64,000 nt of DNA, taken from Solirubrum sp044628455 (GTDB taxonomy: Bacteria; Bacteroidota; Bacteroidia; Cytophagales; Hymenobacteraceae). Below are positions 19,600-28,234 of this stretch, one piece after another. The number at the start of each line of letters is the position of its first letter. Position 1 is the first letter of the stretch. The stretch covers positions 558,001 through 622,000 of the forward strand of contig NZ_JBIYZW010000002.1 in assembly GCF_044628455.1 (NCBI RefSeq). Reading direction: 5' to 3'. The position numbers and the translations under genes are program-made. The notes under the pieces were generated by a model. It did no database searches, was not told the origin of the DNA, and worked only from the letters and a program-made list of their open reading frames with translations.

Positions 19600-20097
19600 T
19601 TAAAACGTGCGCAACGAGAGGCAGTCGTCTTCCTTCTTGCGCATGGCCGTCTGGCTCAGCAAATCCTTGTCTTTGTAGCCCAGCAGGTGCAGCACGCCGT
19701 GAATCATTACCCGGTGCAGCTCGTCGCGAAACGAGACGCCGTGGGACTGGGCATTTTCGCGCACCCGGTCCACCGAAATGAACACGTCGCCCTCGATGAT
19801 GTCGGCGTCGTCGGCGTTGTCGAAGGTGATGACGTCGGTGTAGGTATCGTGGTCGAGGTACTCCACGTTGACCTTGTGCAGGTACTCGTCGGAGCAGAAG
19901 ATGTAGGTGAGCTGCACGATTTCGTGCTCGTGCACCCGCGCCACGCGCTCAATCCACTCGTTGAGGCCGGCGGCATCGGCCAGCTCAAAATCCACGTCTT
20001 CCACCACGAACTCGATGCCCGGCGCATCCTGCATGGGGTCGTAGGCGTCGTCCTCGGGGTGCTGAGGCGGCAGCTGGGCGTCGTCGGCGAAGCTCAA
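19600..20097 (-). CDS. ybeY: Endoribonuclease YbeY
   Basis: 165-residue UPF0054 metalloprotein involved in 16S rRNA 3'-end maturation and ribosome quality control. Conserved elements are LTYIFCSDEYLHKVNVEYLDHD, TDVITFD, GDVFISVDRV and MIHGVLHLLGYKDK. His133 and His137 are the usual zinc ligands. The third ligand, His in E. coli (H-x3-H-x5-H), is Asp143 here. An acidic 45-residue N-terminal extension precedes the core. It lies 23 bases downstream of the anti-sigma-like kinase, likely in the same transcript. Confidence 0.93.
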   Translation of the reverse strand: MSFADDAQLPPQHPEDDAYDPMQDAPGIEFVVEDVDFELADAAGLNEWIERVARVHEHEIVQLTYIFCSDEYLHKVNVEYLDHDTYTDVITFDNADDADIIEGDVFISVDRVRENAQSHGVSFRDELHRVMIHGVLHLLGYKDKDLLSQTAMRKKEDDCLSLRTF

Positions 20098-20120
20098 GGG
20101 AAGGTGAAGCTAAAGGGTAA

Positions 20121-20564
20121 TTAGGCCTGCGCGTGGCCGTTCACGCCGTTGGCGGCGGCCACGGGGGGCAGGAAAAACGTCAGCTCCACCTTGCGGCCGT
20201 CGTTGGTAAACTCGACCTCGTCGGCCAGGTGGCGGATCAGGAAGATGCCGCGGCCACCGGGGTTTTCCAGGTTTTCGGGCGCGGTGGGGTCCAACAGGTT
20301 GTCGTAGTCGAAACCCGGGCCCTGGTCCTCCACTTCAAACGTCACCCGGTCGGCATTCACCGAAAGGGACAGCAACACGTTTTTGTCCTTGTCGAACTTG
20401 TTGCCGTGGCGAATGGCGTTGTTGACGGCTTCCGTCACGGCCACCATGATGTTGCCGTAGATATCGTCTTCGATGTGAAAGGTTTCCTTCGAGTTGTCGA
20501 TGAAACTCTCGACCACGCGGATGTTTTCAACGAGGGAAGGAATCTGGATTCTGACCTGCTTCAT
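20121..20564 (-). CDS. Anti-sigma factor-like ATPase (RsbW/HATPase_c)
   Basis: 147-residue GHKL-fold protein like serine kinases of the RsbW/SpoIIAB group. The N box is visible as AVTEAVNNAIRHGNKFD (E and N ligands of Mg-ATP), the G1 box as VEDQGPGFDYDNL and the G2 box as NPGGRGIFLIRHLADEVEF. Such proteins bind a sigma factor or phosphorylate an STAS antagonist. No partner gene is adjacent. It is co-directional with ybeY and the DUF4175 gene. Confidence 0.87.
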   Translation of the reverse strand: MKQVRIQIPSLVENIRVVESFIDNSKETFHIEDDIYGNIMVAVTEAVNNAIRHGNKFDKDKNVLLSLSVNADRVTFEVEDQGPGFDYDNLLDPTAPENLENPGGRGIFLIRHLADEVEFTNDGRKVELTFFLPPVAAANGVNGHAQA

Positions 20565-20603
20565 GGAGTGGAGAAAGGCGGCGGGGCGTAAAAGTAGGCA
20601 GCG

Positions 20604-23600
20604 TTATTTCATTTTCTGAAAATACTCGCTCACCTCCCGCTGGTAATACGGAGTGAGGGCCGGGGGAACCGTACGCAGCAGCTCGGTCTGGCGCTGGCGC
20701 TCCTGCTTGTACTTCTCGAACGCAGGCGGAAACCCCGGCGGCACCGTGCGGGCCGTTTCGGCTTCGCGCTTGTTGTCGAGGTCCCGCTCCCGGGCCGATT
20801 TCTCGGCTTCCAGAAGGCGGCTCAGGATCTGACGCTGGCGCATGACAGTCTGCTCCGTCAAGCGCTTGTTTACGAGGTCTTCCTCGGTTTGTTCCATCAT
20901 TTTTTTCAGCTCACCGAGGCCGCCCAGGCCCTGGTCGCCCTGCCCTTTCTGGCCGGGTTTGCCGTCTTTGCCGGCCTGCTGCATTTTCTCCAGCTGCTGC
21001 AGGGCCTCGCGCAGCATCTGCTGCTGGGCCGCCATGCGCGCCAGCTCTTCCGAGAGCTGCCGGCCGCTCTTGCCGCCCTGCTGCAGCTGCTGAATCTGGT
21101 CGTTGAGCTGCTGCTGGAGCTTGCCCATCTGGCCCGAACCGGGGCTGGGCGGGCCTTTCTTCTTCTTTTTGCCGGGCTTGCCGCCGCCGGCCTGCTGCTG
21201 CATGCTCTGGCGTTGCTGCTCCTGCATCTGCTTCAAGGCATCATTGAGCATCAGGGCCAGGTTGTTCATGCTCGTCATGGCCAGCTGCTGGGCGCCGGTG
21301 GCCCGGCCCACGTTGCGCTGGCGCAGCTGCTCCATGGCCTGGTCCATCTGCCCGTTCATCTCGCCCACTTCGCGGGTCACGAAGCTCTGCAGCTGAAACA
21401 CGCGCTTGGCCAGGGCATACAGCGAGTCCTGAATGACCACCGCGTCGTCGCGCAGCTTGCGCTGGTTTTGGCCCAGCTGCACGAAGCGCGGGTCCGACTG
21501 GTCGACCTGGCGGAACTGCTTCATCAGGGCTTCCTGGTCGAAGGAGAGCTTGAGCAGGTTTTCCAGGATGTCGCGCAAGTCGTCGATGTTTTCCTGCTGC
21601 TGGTCCGACTCCTCCTCTTCCATCTGCTGGCGCATCTTCTGCGCCATTTCCTTCATGTTCTGGGCCGCGTCCTTCTGGCTTTGGCTGGCTTTCTGGTTCT
21701 GGTTTTTGCCGAGCTGCTCCTGGCTGTCCTGCATCTGCTGATCTACCTCCTGCTGCTGTTGCTGCATGGGGTCGAGGTTGTTCTGGTGGTCGAGCTGCTG
21801 GTCGAGCTTCTGGGCCTCCTGCAGCTCCTTCTTCACCTGCTCAAACGCTTTCTGGGCTTCCTGCTGCTGCTGGCGCAGCTGCTCGTTTTCCTGCTTGCGC
21901 TGGTCGTTGGGCTTGTCGGCCGCTTTCTGGGTTTGCTCGCTGAGCTTCTGCTCCTGCTCGGCCAGCTTCTCGAGCTGCTCGGTGGCGCTTTCCATTTTCT
22001 GCTCCAGCTGCAGCTGCTTGAACATGTCGAGGGCGCGCTCCAGCTCCTTTTGCAGGGTCTGCTCCTTGTTTTCGAGCTGCTCGAGCAGCTTCTGCATGTC
22101 GAGGTTGCTGTTAGGCTTCTGCTGCTCGAGCAGCTTCTGCAGCTCCTCGTAGAGCTTCTTGGTCTTGTCGTCGAGCAGGGAGTCCATCAGCTTCTGCAGC
22201 TCCTGGGCTTTCTCGGCCAGCTTTTCGCTGCGCGGGTCGAGCTGGTCCTGCTTCTGGCTGAGCTGCTCAAACATCTGCTTCATGTCGGCCAGCTGTTGGT
22301 CCATCTGCAGCTTCTGGTCGAGCAGCTCCTTCAGCTCCTTGCGGTCGGTAAAGCTCAGCTCGCGCTTGGTCTTGAGCTTGTCTTCGGCCTTGGCCAGCTC
22401 GCGCTGCAGCTTCTGCGACTGTTTCTGGGCGCTGCTGAGCTGGCTTTGCATGCTCTGCGAGGTGGCGTCGAGCTGTTCCAGCAGCTCGGCGCGGGTGGGC
22501 AGGCGGTAGGTCAGCGGGCGGGTGCGGGTGCTTTTGGGGCCGCGCAGGCCGTCGTTGTCCCACACCTCCACGGCGTACTCGAGCTGCTCGCCGGCCTTGA
22601 GGCGCAGCGGGGCCAAATCCCACTGGTGGGTGTAGGTCTGGGCGGGGCCATTGCCGGCCAGCGCCAGCGCGGTGCTGCGCCAGGGGCCGGGCTGCTGGGT
22701 CGGGCCGGTGCGGTAGTGCAAAACTAGGCGCGTCAGGCCGTAGTCGTCCTGCAGGGTGCCGGCCAGGGCCAGGTAGCGGCGAGTGGCCGTGTCGGCAAAA
22801 GCTTCCACGGTAATAGCCGGGGCCTGGTCGGGCACCACGGTCAGCTGGTATTCGATGGGGTTGCGGTTGGGACCGGCCTCGGTGTTGCGCAGCTGCACCT
22901 GGTAGGCCTGGCTGCGCGTGGCCGGCCGGGTAAGGGTGAACTGCTCGTCGCCGCGGGCGGTGGCGGCCACGGTTTCCGTCGGGTCCAGAAACTGCAGCTT
23001 CACTTCCTCGGTGGCGGCGGTGCGGAACTGCCAAGTCAGGCGGGTACCCTCGGGCACGGTGAGGTTGCCTTCGCCCGCAGGCAGGGTTTCGGCGGCGCGG
23101 CGCAGGTAGGCCGGGTACTCGGCCCGCACGGCGAAGTCGCGCAGGTTGGGGCGCTCCAGCACCCGCAGTTGGTAGTCTTCGGAGCTGAAGCCCGCGGCCG
23201 TGAGCTGAAACTCGGTGTTGCGCTGGGGCTGGCGGAAGGTGTAGGCAAAGCGGCCCGGCGCCACTTTCGTCAGACGCCGCTCCTGCCCGTCGACCACCAC
23301 GCTCACTTCACTGGGCAGGGCCTGGCCTTCCACGACTACCGTGAGCTTGAAGTCCTCGTTTTTGAAGGTGCGCAGCTGGCGGTTTTCCACCACGAAGCGG
23401 AACGGCATGGGACGGGCGTAGGCGCGGCGGTAGTGGAAAATGCGCTCGGTGCCCTGCACAAACAAACTGGGCCACACCAGCAGCAGCGCGGCGGCCACAG
23501 CGGCCGGCACGGCGGCGTACTTCCACAGCGGGCGGCTTTCCTCCTTGATGCGGATGCGGTCGGCAAACTCCAGCCCGGCCAGCTGCCCGGCGCGCTGCTC

Positions 23601-24026
23601 AAGGCTGGCGGCAATCAGGGCGTTGTCGCGGGCCTGGCCCTGCAGCTGCAGGGCGTTGAGCAGACGGTCCTGCACCTCCGGAAACAGCTCGCCCACGCGC
23701 TGGGCGGCCTGCTCGTCGGACAGCAGCCGGCGGAGGTTGGTGAGGGCAGCCAGCGGCTGCCAGATCCAGCGCACGAAGGCCCAGACCGTGAGGCCCAGAA
23801 AGCCGAACAGCAATCCGCCCCGCACCCAGGTGGGCAGGTACAGAAAGTATTCGAGCAGGTTGAAGAGCACGAACAAGGTCAGCAGCAGGCCGCCGGCCAC
23901 CAGGGCCCCGCGCACCAGCAGGCTGAGGTAGAACTTGCGCTTGAAGCCTTCCAGGTGCTGGCGTACGGCCTGCCAGCCCGCGGGTGCGGCAGCCGAAGAA
24001 GGCGAAGAAACGGGCGTAGCCGGCAT
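20604..24026 (-). CDS. DUF4175-like membrane protein with long glutamine-rich coiled coil
   Basis: 1140 residues from ATG 24026. Three hydrophobic segments occupy the N-terminal region: about 30-50, 60-85, and WKYAAVPAAVAAALLLVWPSL near 165. A beta-rich periplasmic part (about 190-600) follows, with Ig-like blocks such as YEYAVEVWDNDGLRGPKSTRT. From about residue 610 to 1090 the protein is extremely rich in Q, K, E and L, a long coiled coil. The layout matches the DUF4175/TIGR02302-type proteins of Bacteroidota. The role is unknown; an envelope-spanning structural or gliding-related part is plausible. Repetitive CTG/CAG-rich DNA in this region explains the long open frames on the opposite strand. 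Confidence 0.83.
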   Translation of the reverse strand: MPATPVSSPSSAAAPAGWQAVRQHLEGFKRKFYLSLLVRGALVAGGLLLTLFVLFNLLEYFLYLPTWVRGGLLFGFLGLTVWAFVRWIWQPLAALTNLRRLLSDEQAAQRVGELFPEVQDRLLNALQLQGQARDNALIAASLEQRAGQLAGLEFADRIRIKEESRPLWKYAAVPAAVAAALLLVWPSLFVQGTERIFHYRRAYARPMPFRFVVENRQLRTFKNEDFKLTVVVEGQALPSEVSVVVDGQERRLTKVAPGRFAYTFRQPQRNTEFQLTAAGFSSEDYQLRVLERPNLRDFAVRAEYPAYLRRAAETLPAGEGNLTVPEGTRLTWQFRTAATEEVKLQFLDPTETVAATARGDEQFTLTRPATRSQAYQVQLRNTEAGPNRNPIEYQLTVVPDQAPAITVEAFADTATRRYLALAGTLQDDYGLTRLVLHYRTGPTQQPGPWRSTALALAGNGPAQTYTHQWDLAPLRLKAGEQLEYAVEVWDNDGLRGPKSTRTRPLTYRLPTRAELLEQLDATSQSMQSQLSSAQKQSQKLQRELAKAEDKLKTKRELSFTDRKELKELLDQKLQMDQQLADMKQMFEQLSQKQDQLDPRSEKLAEKAQELQKLMDSLLDDKTKKLYEELQKLLEQQKPNSNLDMQKLLEQLENKEQTLQKELERALDMFKQLQLEQKMESATEQLEKLAEQEQKLSEQTQKAADKPNDQRKQENEQLRQQQQEAQKAFEQVKKELQEAQKLDQQLDHQNNLDPMQQQQQEVDQQMQDSQEQLGKNQNQKASQSQKDAAQNMKEMAQKMRQQMEEEESDQQQENIDDLRDILENLLKLSFDQEALMKQFRQVDQSDPRFVQLGQNQRKLRDDAVVIQDSLYALAKRVFQLQSFVTREVGEMNGQMDQAMEQLRQRNVGRATGAQQLAMTSMNNLALMLNDALKQMQEQQRQSMQQQAGGGKPGKKKKKGPPSPGSGQMGKLQQQLNDQIQQLQQGGKSGRQLSEELARMAAQQQMLREALQQLEKMQQAGKDGKPGQKGQGDQGLGGLGELKKMMEQTEEDLVNKRLTEQTVMRQRQILSRLLEAEKSARERDLDNKREAETARTVPPGFPPAFEKYKQERQRQTELLRTVPPALTPYYQREVSEYFQKMK

Positions 24027-24157
24027 GAGAAAACGGACGCGTGAGTAAGGAACCGGAAGAAGGCAAGATACGGCGAAACCGGCCGGGTAGGCCGCAGCGC
24101 CGGGCTGCTGAGCTGCTAACCCCGCCGCGGCCGAAATAATTGCGCCCGCCCTGCCCC

Positions 24158-24922
24158 TTAGCTTAGCTCCACGAAGGCGGGGCAGTGGTCGGAGTGCACC
24201 GCATCCGGTAACAGACCCGCGGCCTGAATGCGGGGTTGCAGGGCGTCGTCGGTCAGCAGGTAGTCGAGGCGCCAGCCCACGTTGCGGCTGCGCGAGCCGG
24301 CCCGGTAGCTCCACCACGAGTAGTGGTGGGGGGCGTCGCCGTGGTGGTGACGAAACGAGTCGGTGAAGCCGTTGGCCAGCATTCTGGCAAACCAGGCCCG
24401 CTCCTCGGGCGTGTAGCCGGGCGTGTTCTGGTTGGCCTTGGGATTGTGCAGGTCCAGGGGCGTGGGGCAGCAGTTGAAGTCGCCGGCCACTACCAGCGGC
24501 GGGGCAGTCCCGCGCAGGCTCTGCACGTAGGCGGCAAACCAGCTTAGCCAGTCGAGCTTGAACTGCTGCCGCTCGGGGCCGCTGGTGCCCGAGGGCATGT
24601 ACACGTTCAGCACCGCCACATCATCGAAGTCCAGGCGCAGCGTGCGGCCTTCGTGGTCGTAGGCCGCGTGGCCGCAGCCCAGCGTCACCTTGGTGGGCCG
24701 CTGCTTGCTGAAGGTGGCCACGCCGCTGTAGCCCGGTTTCTGGGCCGGGTACTGGTAGCAGTGGTAGCCCAGGGCCTCGAAGCCGCTCACGTCGAGCGCG
24801 TCGCGCCCGGCCTTGATTTCCTGCAGGCACAGCACGTCGGGATTGGCTGCCTTCACCCAGTCGAGCAAACCCTTGCTCAGGGCCGAGCGCAGCCCGTTGA
24901 CGTTGTAACTGATGATTTTCAA
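24158..24922 (-). CDS. xth: Exodeoxyribonuclease III / AP endonuclease
   Basis: 254 residues from a TTG start at 24922, giving (M)KIISYNVNGLRSALSKGL, the canonical opening of the family. Catalytic landmarks are LCLQEIKA (Glu metal ligand), VLNVYMPSG, GDFNCCPTPLDLHNP (Asp/Asn), RLDYLLTD and SDHCPAFVEL (final Asp-His pair). It acts on abasic sites and 3' ends in base excision repair. The frame is open further upstream, but those residues do not fit the family, so TTG is chosen. Confidence 0.93.
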   Translation of the reverse strand: MKIISYNVNGLRSALSKGLLDWVKAANPDVLCLQEIKAGRDALDVSGFEALGYHCYQYPAQKPGYSGVATFSKQRPTKVTLGCGHAAYDHEGRTLRLDFDDVAVLNVYMPSGTSGPERQQFKLDWLSWFAAYVQSLRGTAPPLVVAGDFNCCPTPLDLHNPKANQNTPGYTPEERAWFARMLANGFTDSFRHHHGDAPHHYSWWSYRAGSRSRNVGWRLDYLLTDDALQPRIQAAGLLPDAVHSDHCPAFVELS

Positions 24923-25007
24923 GATGCTGATGAATAAGCGGATGGCGGGCGGAAGCGGGGTTGTTCGCGCGTGAGCACGCGGGTTCCCGCTGCCGCCGCC
25001 CAACGAT

Positions 25008-25373
25008 TTAACTGTTCAGGTCTTCCAGCTGGGCGAAGTATTCCAGCATGTGCCACTTGAGCATGCGTTCCTGCTCCTTGAGGGTGGCAAAGGGCACGGG
25101 GTTTACCAGGCGGTAGTGGGGCCAGCCGTCTTCGTCCACCCGCTCGAGCTGGTAGTAGCCCGAGAGGCTGAACAGGCGGCAGGTGGCAATGTGCATCAAA
25201 TCCTGCTTCTGCTCCTTGGTAAACGGGCCGGCGCCCTGGCCCAGCTCCTGCACGCCGATGAGCAGCAGCAGCGCGTTCAGGTCGGGCTTTTTGCCGAACC
25301 GCTCGCGCATCAGGTTCATCAGCTCCCACCAGCGGTGCTCAAACTGCGCTTCGGTTTCCTCGGGGTTCAGCAT
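25008..25373 (-). CDS. Conserved hypothetical protein
   Basis: 121-residue, mostly helical soluble protein starting MLNPEETEAQFEHRWWELMNLMRERFGKKPDL. It carries DLNALLLLIGVQELGQG and a C-terminal EQERMLKWHMLEYFAQ helix. This family is found next to AhpD-like genes in Hymenobacter relatives, but no function is known to me. The gene starts 2 bases after the AhpD-like stop, so the two are almost certainly one operon. Confidence 0.75.
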   Translation of the reverse strand: MLNPEETEAQFEHRWWELMNLMRERFGKKPDLNALLLLIGVQELGQGAGPFTKEQKQDLMHIATCRLFSLSGYYQLERVDEDGWPHYRLVNPVPFATLKEQERMLKWHMLEYFAQLEDLNS

Positions 25374-25375
25374 GG

Positions 25376-25756
25376 CTAGGCGCTGTGCTCGGCGTGGGGC
25401 GGGACCGGGGCGGCGGTTTCTTCCTTGAGGGCTTCCCAGTATTCCACGGCGCGACGGAAGTGGGGAATGACGATGCTGCCGCCGATGAGGTTGGCAATGG
25501 CAAACACCTCGTACACCTCGGCGTCGGTGAGGCCTTCCTCGTGGCACTTGCCCAGGTGGTACTTGATGCAGTCGTCGCAGCGCAACACCATGGAGCAGGC
25601 CAGGCCCACGATTTCCTTGGTTTTCACGTCGAGCGCGCCGGCCTGGTACGTGTTGGTGTCGAGGTTGAAAAAGCGCTTGATGACCTTGTTATCGGCCGCC
25701 AGAATCTTTTCGTTCATGCGCTGGCGGTAGTCGTTGAATTCGGTGACGAGGCTCAT
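25376..25756 (-). CDS. Carboxymuconolactone decarboxylase / AhpD-like protein
   Basis: 126-residue helical protein of the CMD family. The redox motif CDDC-xx-H (MVLRCDDCIKYHLGKCHEEG, residues about 59-78) matches the AhpD active site CxxC with its downstream His. The DAEVYEVFAIANLIGGS helix is also typical. It probably acts as a peroxidase-linked thiol reductant. It heads a two-gene leftward operon with the 121-residue protein. Confidence 0.9.
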   Translation of the reverse strand: MSLVTEFNDYRQRMNEKILAADNKVIKRFFNLDTNTYQAGALDVKTKEIVGLACSMVLRCDDCIKYHLGKCHEEGLTDAEVYEVFAIANLIGGSIVIPHFRRAVEYWEALKEETAAPVPPHAEHSA

Positions 25757-25943
25757 GTGGGGTAGTAGGTAATTGGTAACGGGTACGGGGACCCGGCCAG
25801 ATAATGGCTTTTCGGGTGCAAAGGTTTACATTCAGCGGCAATTACCCGCGGCCGCCCCGCTACCCTTACCCCGGCGGCCCGCCGCGGCGCCCCCGGGCGC
25901 CGCGCTTACCAGTCAGTGAATCATCCCTAACCCGATCCGAGCC

Positions 25944-26645
25944 ATGCTGCGCGCCGCTCTTGCCGATTTCGTTACGCTGATTTTCCCCCGCACCTGCCTG
26001 GCCTGCCACCAGTCGCTGACCCGGGGCGAGGACCACCTCTGCACTGGCTGCCGCGCCCAGCTGCCCTACACCGACTACCACCGGCTGCCCGCGGCCGACA
26101 ACCCGCTCATGCGCCGCTTCTGGGGCCGGGTGCCCGTGCAGCACGTGCTCAGCTACCTGCGCTTTCTGCGCCGCGGCCGGGTGCAGCACCTGCTGCACCA
26201 GCTCAAGTACCAGGGCCAGCGCGAGGTGGGCAGCGCCCTGGGACGGATGTACGGCCAGGAGCTGGCTGCCTGCGGGCTGGGTGCCGACGTGCAGCTCATC
26301 GTGCCCGTGCCGCTGCACCCGCGCAAGCTGGCCAAGCGCGGCTACAACCAGTCCGACTCGTTTGCCGAAGGGCTGGCCACCAGCCTGACCGTGCCCTGGA
26401 ACGCCACGGCCCTGCAGCGCAACAGCTACACGGCTTCGCAGACACGCAAGAGCCGCGCCGAACGCTGGCAGAACGTGGCCGAGGTGTTTCAGGTGGCCCA
26501 GCCCGCAGCCGTGCAAGGCCGCCATGTACTGGTAGTCGACGATGTGCTCACCACCGGGGCTACCCTCGAAGCCTGCGCCGTGCAGCTGCTCGACGCGGGC
26601 GCCGCGGCCGTGAGCGTGGCCACCATTGCCTGCGCCGACCGTTAA
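25944..26645 (+). CDS. comF: ComF-family phosphoribosyltransferase-like protein
   Basis: 233 residues. An N-terminal zinc ribbon (CLACHQSLTRGEDHLCTGC, residues 19-37) precedes a phosphoribosyltransferase fold with the PRPP loop VLVVDDVLTTGATLEAC near residue 200 and the GYNQSDSFAEGLA segment near 135. ComF proteins aid single-stranded DNA handling during natural transformation in other bacteria. The stop codon lies inside the arm of a long inverted repeat shared with the convergent gldJ gene. Confidence 0.9.
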   Translation: MLRAALADFVTLIFPRTCLACHQSLTRGEDHLCTGCRAQLPYTDYHRLPAADNPLMRRFWGRVPVQHVLSYLRFLRRGRVQHLLHQLKYQGQREVGSALGRMYGQELAACGLGADVQLIVPVPLHPRKLAKRGYNQSDSFAEGLATSLTVPWNATALQRNSYTASQTRKSRAERWQNVAEVFQVAQPAAVQGRHVLVVDDVLTTGATLEACAVQLLDAGAAAVSVATIACADR

Positions 26646-26881
26646 TCACGGATTCCGGCGGATTTTTCGGATTGTCCAGATTTCGGAGACGATTGTCGTT
26701 CAGGTGCTGTTTCGTTTATCCTTTTTCTTGCTCTTCGCTTTCGATGCACGTCAGGGTCTGGCGGAAAGGCCCAAAAGCAAAAAAGCCACCCCGAGGGGTG
26801 GCTTTTTTGTTGGAATTGGTTGGCTTTCCGAATCGTCCACGAAATCCGGGCAATCCGAAAAATCCGCCGGAATCCGTGATT
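26644..26881. repeat. Long inverted repeat between convergent genes, containing a terminator
   Basis: Perfect 31-base arms (26644-26674 and 26851-26881, starting AATCACGGATTCCGGCGGAT on the left). The next 20 or so bases of each arm are still related but imperfect. The left arm begins in the comF TAA and the right arm ends in the gldJ TAA, so both stops come from the repeat. A strong hairpin terminator sits in the centre. It looks like a palindromic mobile or dispersed repeat. Confidence 0.85.
26779..26808. terminator. Bidirectional terminator inside the inverted repeat
   Basis: AAAAAAGCCACCC pairs with GGGTGGCTTTTTT around a small loop. Both A- and T-runs are present, so it serves comF (rightward) and gldJ (leftward). 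Confidence 0.85.
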
Positions 26882-28163
26882 ATTTGTTGGAGCCGGGGTT
26901 GATCATGGCGCAGCGGAAACCGATGGCTGCCGTGGCCGAATCTTCGCCCATGAAGCGGCGGGTGCCGGGCGACAACCAGTAGGCTACGTCTTTCCACGAG
27001 CCGCCTTTGTACACGCGCACGTGGTCGTCGATCAGCGACTGGTAACCCTTCTTGTCGTACTTGTCGGCTTCGTCGAGCACACCGTTGCGGCGGAAGGGGT
27101 TCAGGTCTTCCATGTCTTCGAACGACAGCGGGCGGTACACGTCCTGCACCCACTCGTTCACGTTGCCCGACATGTTGTACAGGCCGTAGTCGTTGGGCGG
27201 GTAGGCGTAGATATACTCGGTAATCATGGCGCCGTCGTTCAGCGAGCCGGCAATACCGGCGTAGTCACCGCGGCCGCGCTTGAAGTTGGCCAGGAACTGG
27301 CCCATCTTCTTGCCGTAGGGGTTACGCACCTGGCGACCATCCCAGGGGTACACGCGCTTGTTTTCCTGGTTTTCGTTGCCGGTTTCCTGCGTGCCGATCA
27401 TGGCCTGGGCGGCGTACTCCCACTCAGCCTCGGTGGGCAGGCGGTAGTTGGGCAGGGTGTTGCCGTTCTCGATGGCAATGCGGGTTTTGCCTTCGCCATC
27501 TTCCGAGTCGGTGCCTTCGGCGCCCTCGTCCACGGCTTCGTCGCCACCCTTCTTCTTTTTCTTGAACAGGCCACCGCCGCCATCACTGCTGCCCGCGTCC
27601 GATTCACCGGCGAGGTTCTCGTTTACCTTGGCCGTACGCCAGGTGCAGTAGTCGTTGGCCTGCAGCCAGCTCACGCCCACTACCGGGAAGTAGCGGAAGC
27701 CTGGGTAGCGCAGGTAGTAATCCACGTAGGGGTCGTTGAACGACAGGTCGCGGGCCCACACGGTGGTGTCGGGCAGGGCCGACTGGTAGAATTCCTCGGA
27801 GGAGTCTTTGCGCACGTAGTGCAGGTACTCCAGCCAGTGAATGTTGGCCACTTCGGCTTCGTCCATGTAGAACGAGGCCACCGTCACGGTGCGCTCGAGG
27901 TTGTCGTGGGTCATGGCCACGTCTTCCTCGCCCGAACCCAGAACCGTGCGGCCACCCTCGATAAACACGAGGCCGGGGCCTTCGGGAATGCCTTGGTAGT
28001 CAGCGACCTTCATGCCTTCCTCGGTGTTGTACTCGATGCCCGTGGTGGACGAGTACTTACCGGGTTTCTGAGCCGAGGGCGGCCCGCTTTTGCAAGCCGA
28101 CAGGGCACAGGCGCCAACGACGGCCAGGCCTATGTACTTGGGCAGGTACTTGGAAAGATTCAT
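26880..28163 (-). CDS. gldJ: Gliding motility / T9SS lipoprotein GldJ-like (SUMF1 fold)
   Basis: 427-residue lipoprotein: signal GLAVVGACALSAC with lipidated Cys24, then a formylglycine-enzyme-like fold. Blocks close to GldJ are PGLVFIEGGRTVLGSGEED, FYMDEAEVANIHWLEYLHYV, FPVVGVSWLQANDYCTWRT, LPTEAEWEYAAQAMIG, NDYGLYNMSGNVNEWVQDVYRP and KGGSWKDVAYWLSPGTRRF. GldJ stabilises GldK and is needed for type IX secretion and gliding in Flavobacterium. A lysine/acid-rich, poorly conserved insertion lies at about residues 185-230. It precedes, on the same strand, no other Gld gene, but a PorP/SprF-like gene lies just upstream. Confidence 0.88.
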   Translation of the reverse strand: MNLSKYLPKYIGLAVVGACALSACKSGPPSAQKPGKYSSTTGIEYNTEEGMKVADYQGIPEGPGLVFIEGGRTVLGSGEEDVAMTHDNLERTVTVASFYMDEAEVANIHWLEYLHYVRKDSSEEFYQSALPDTTVWARDLSFNDPYVDYYLRYPGFRYFPVVGVSWLQANDYCTWRTAKVNENLAGESDAGSSDGGGGLFKKKKKGGDEAVDEGAEGTDSEDGEGKTRIAIENGNTLPNYRLPTEAEWEYAAQAMIGTQETGNENQENKRVYPWDGRQVRNPYGKKMGQFLANFKRGRGDYAGIAGSLNDGAMITEYIYAYPPNDYGLYNMSGNVNEWVQDVYRPLSFEDMEDLNPFRRNGVLDEADKYDKKGYQSLIDDHVRVYKGGSWKDVAYWLSPGTRRFMGEDSATAAIGFRCAMINPGSNK

Positions 28164-28234
28164 ACTTGTTTATGTGGAACTCCTTGAGCGAAAAAGGCTT
28201 GACGCGGGCAATCAGATTGCAATATTACTGATTC

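Noticed and set aside
20889..22727. 612-codon leucine-rich open frame antisense to the DUF4175 coiled coil
   Set aside because: It is caused by CTG/CAG-rich codons for Gln and Leu in the coiled coil. The poly-Leu product has no plausible start or family.
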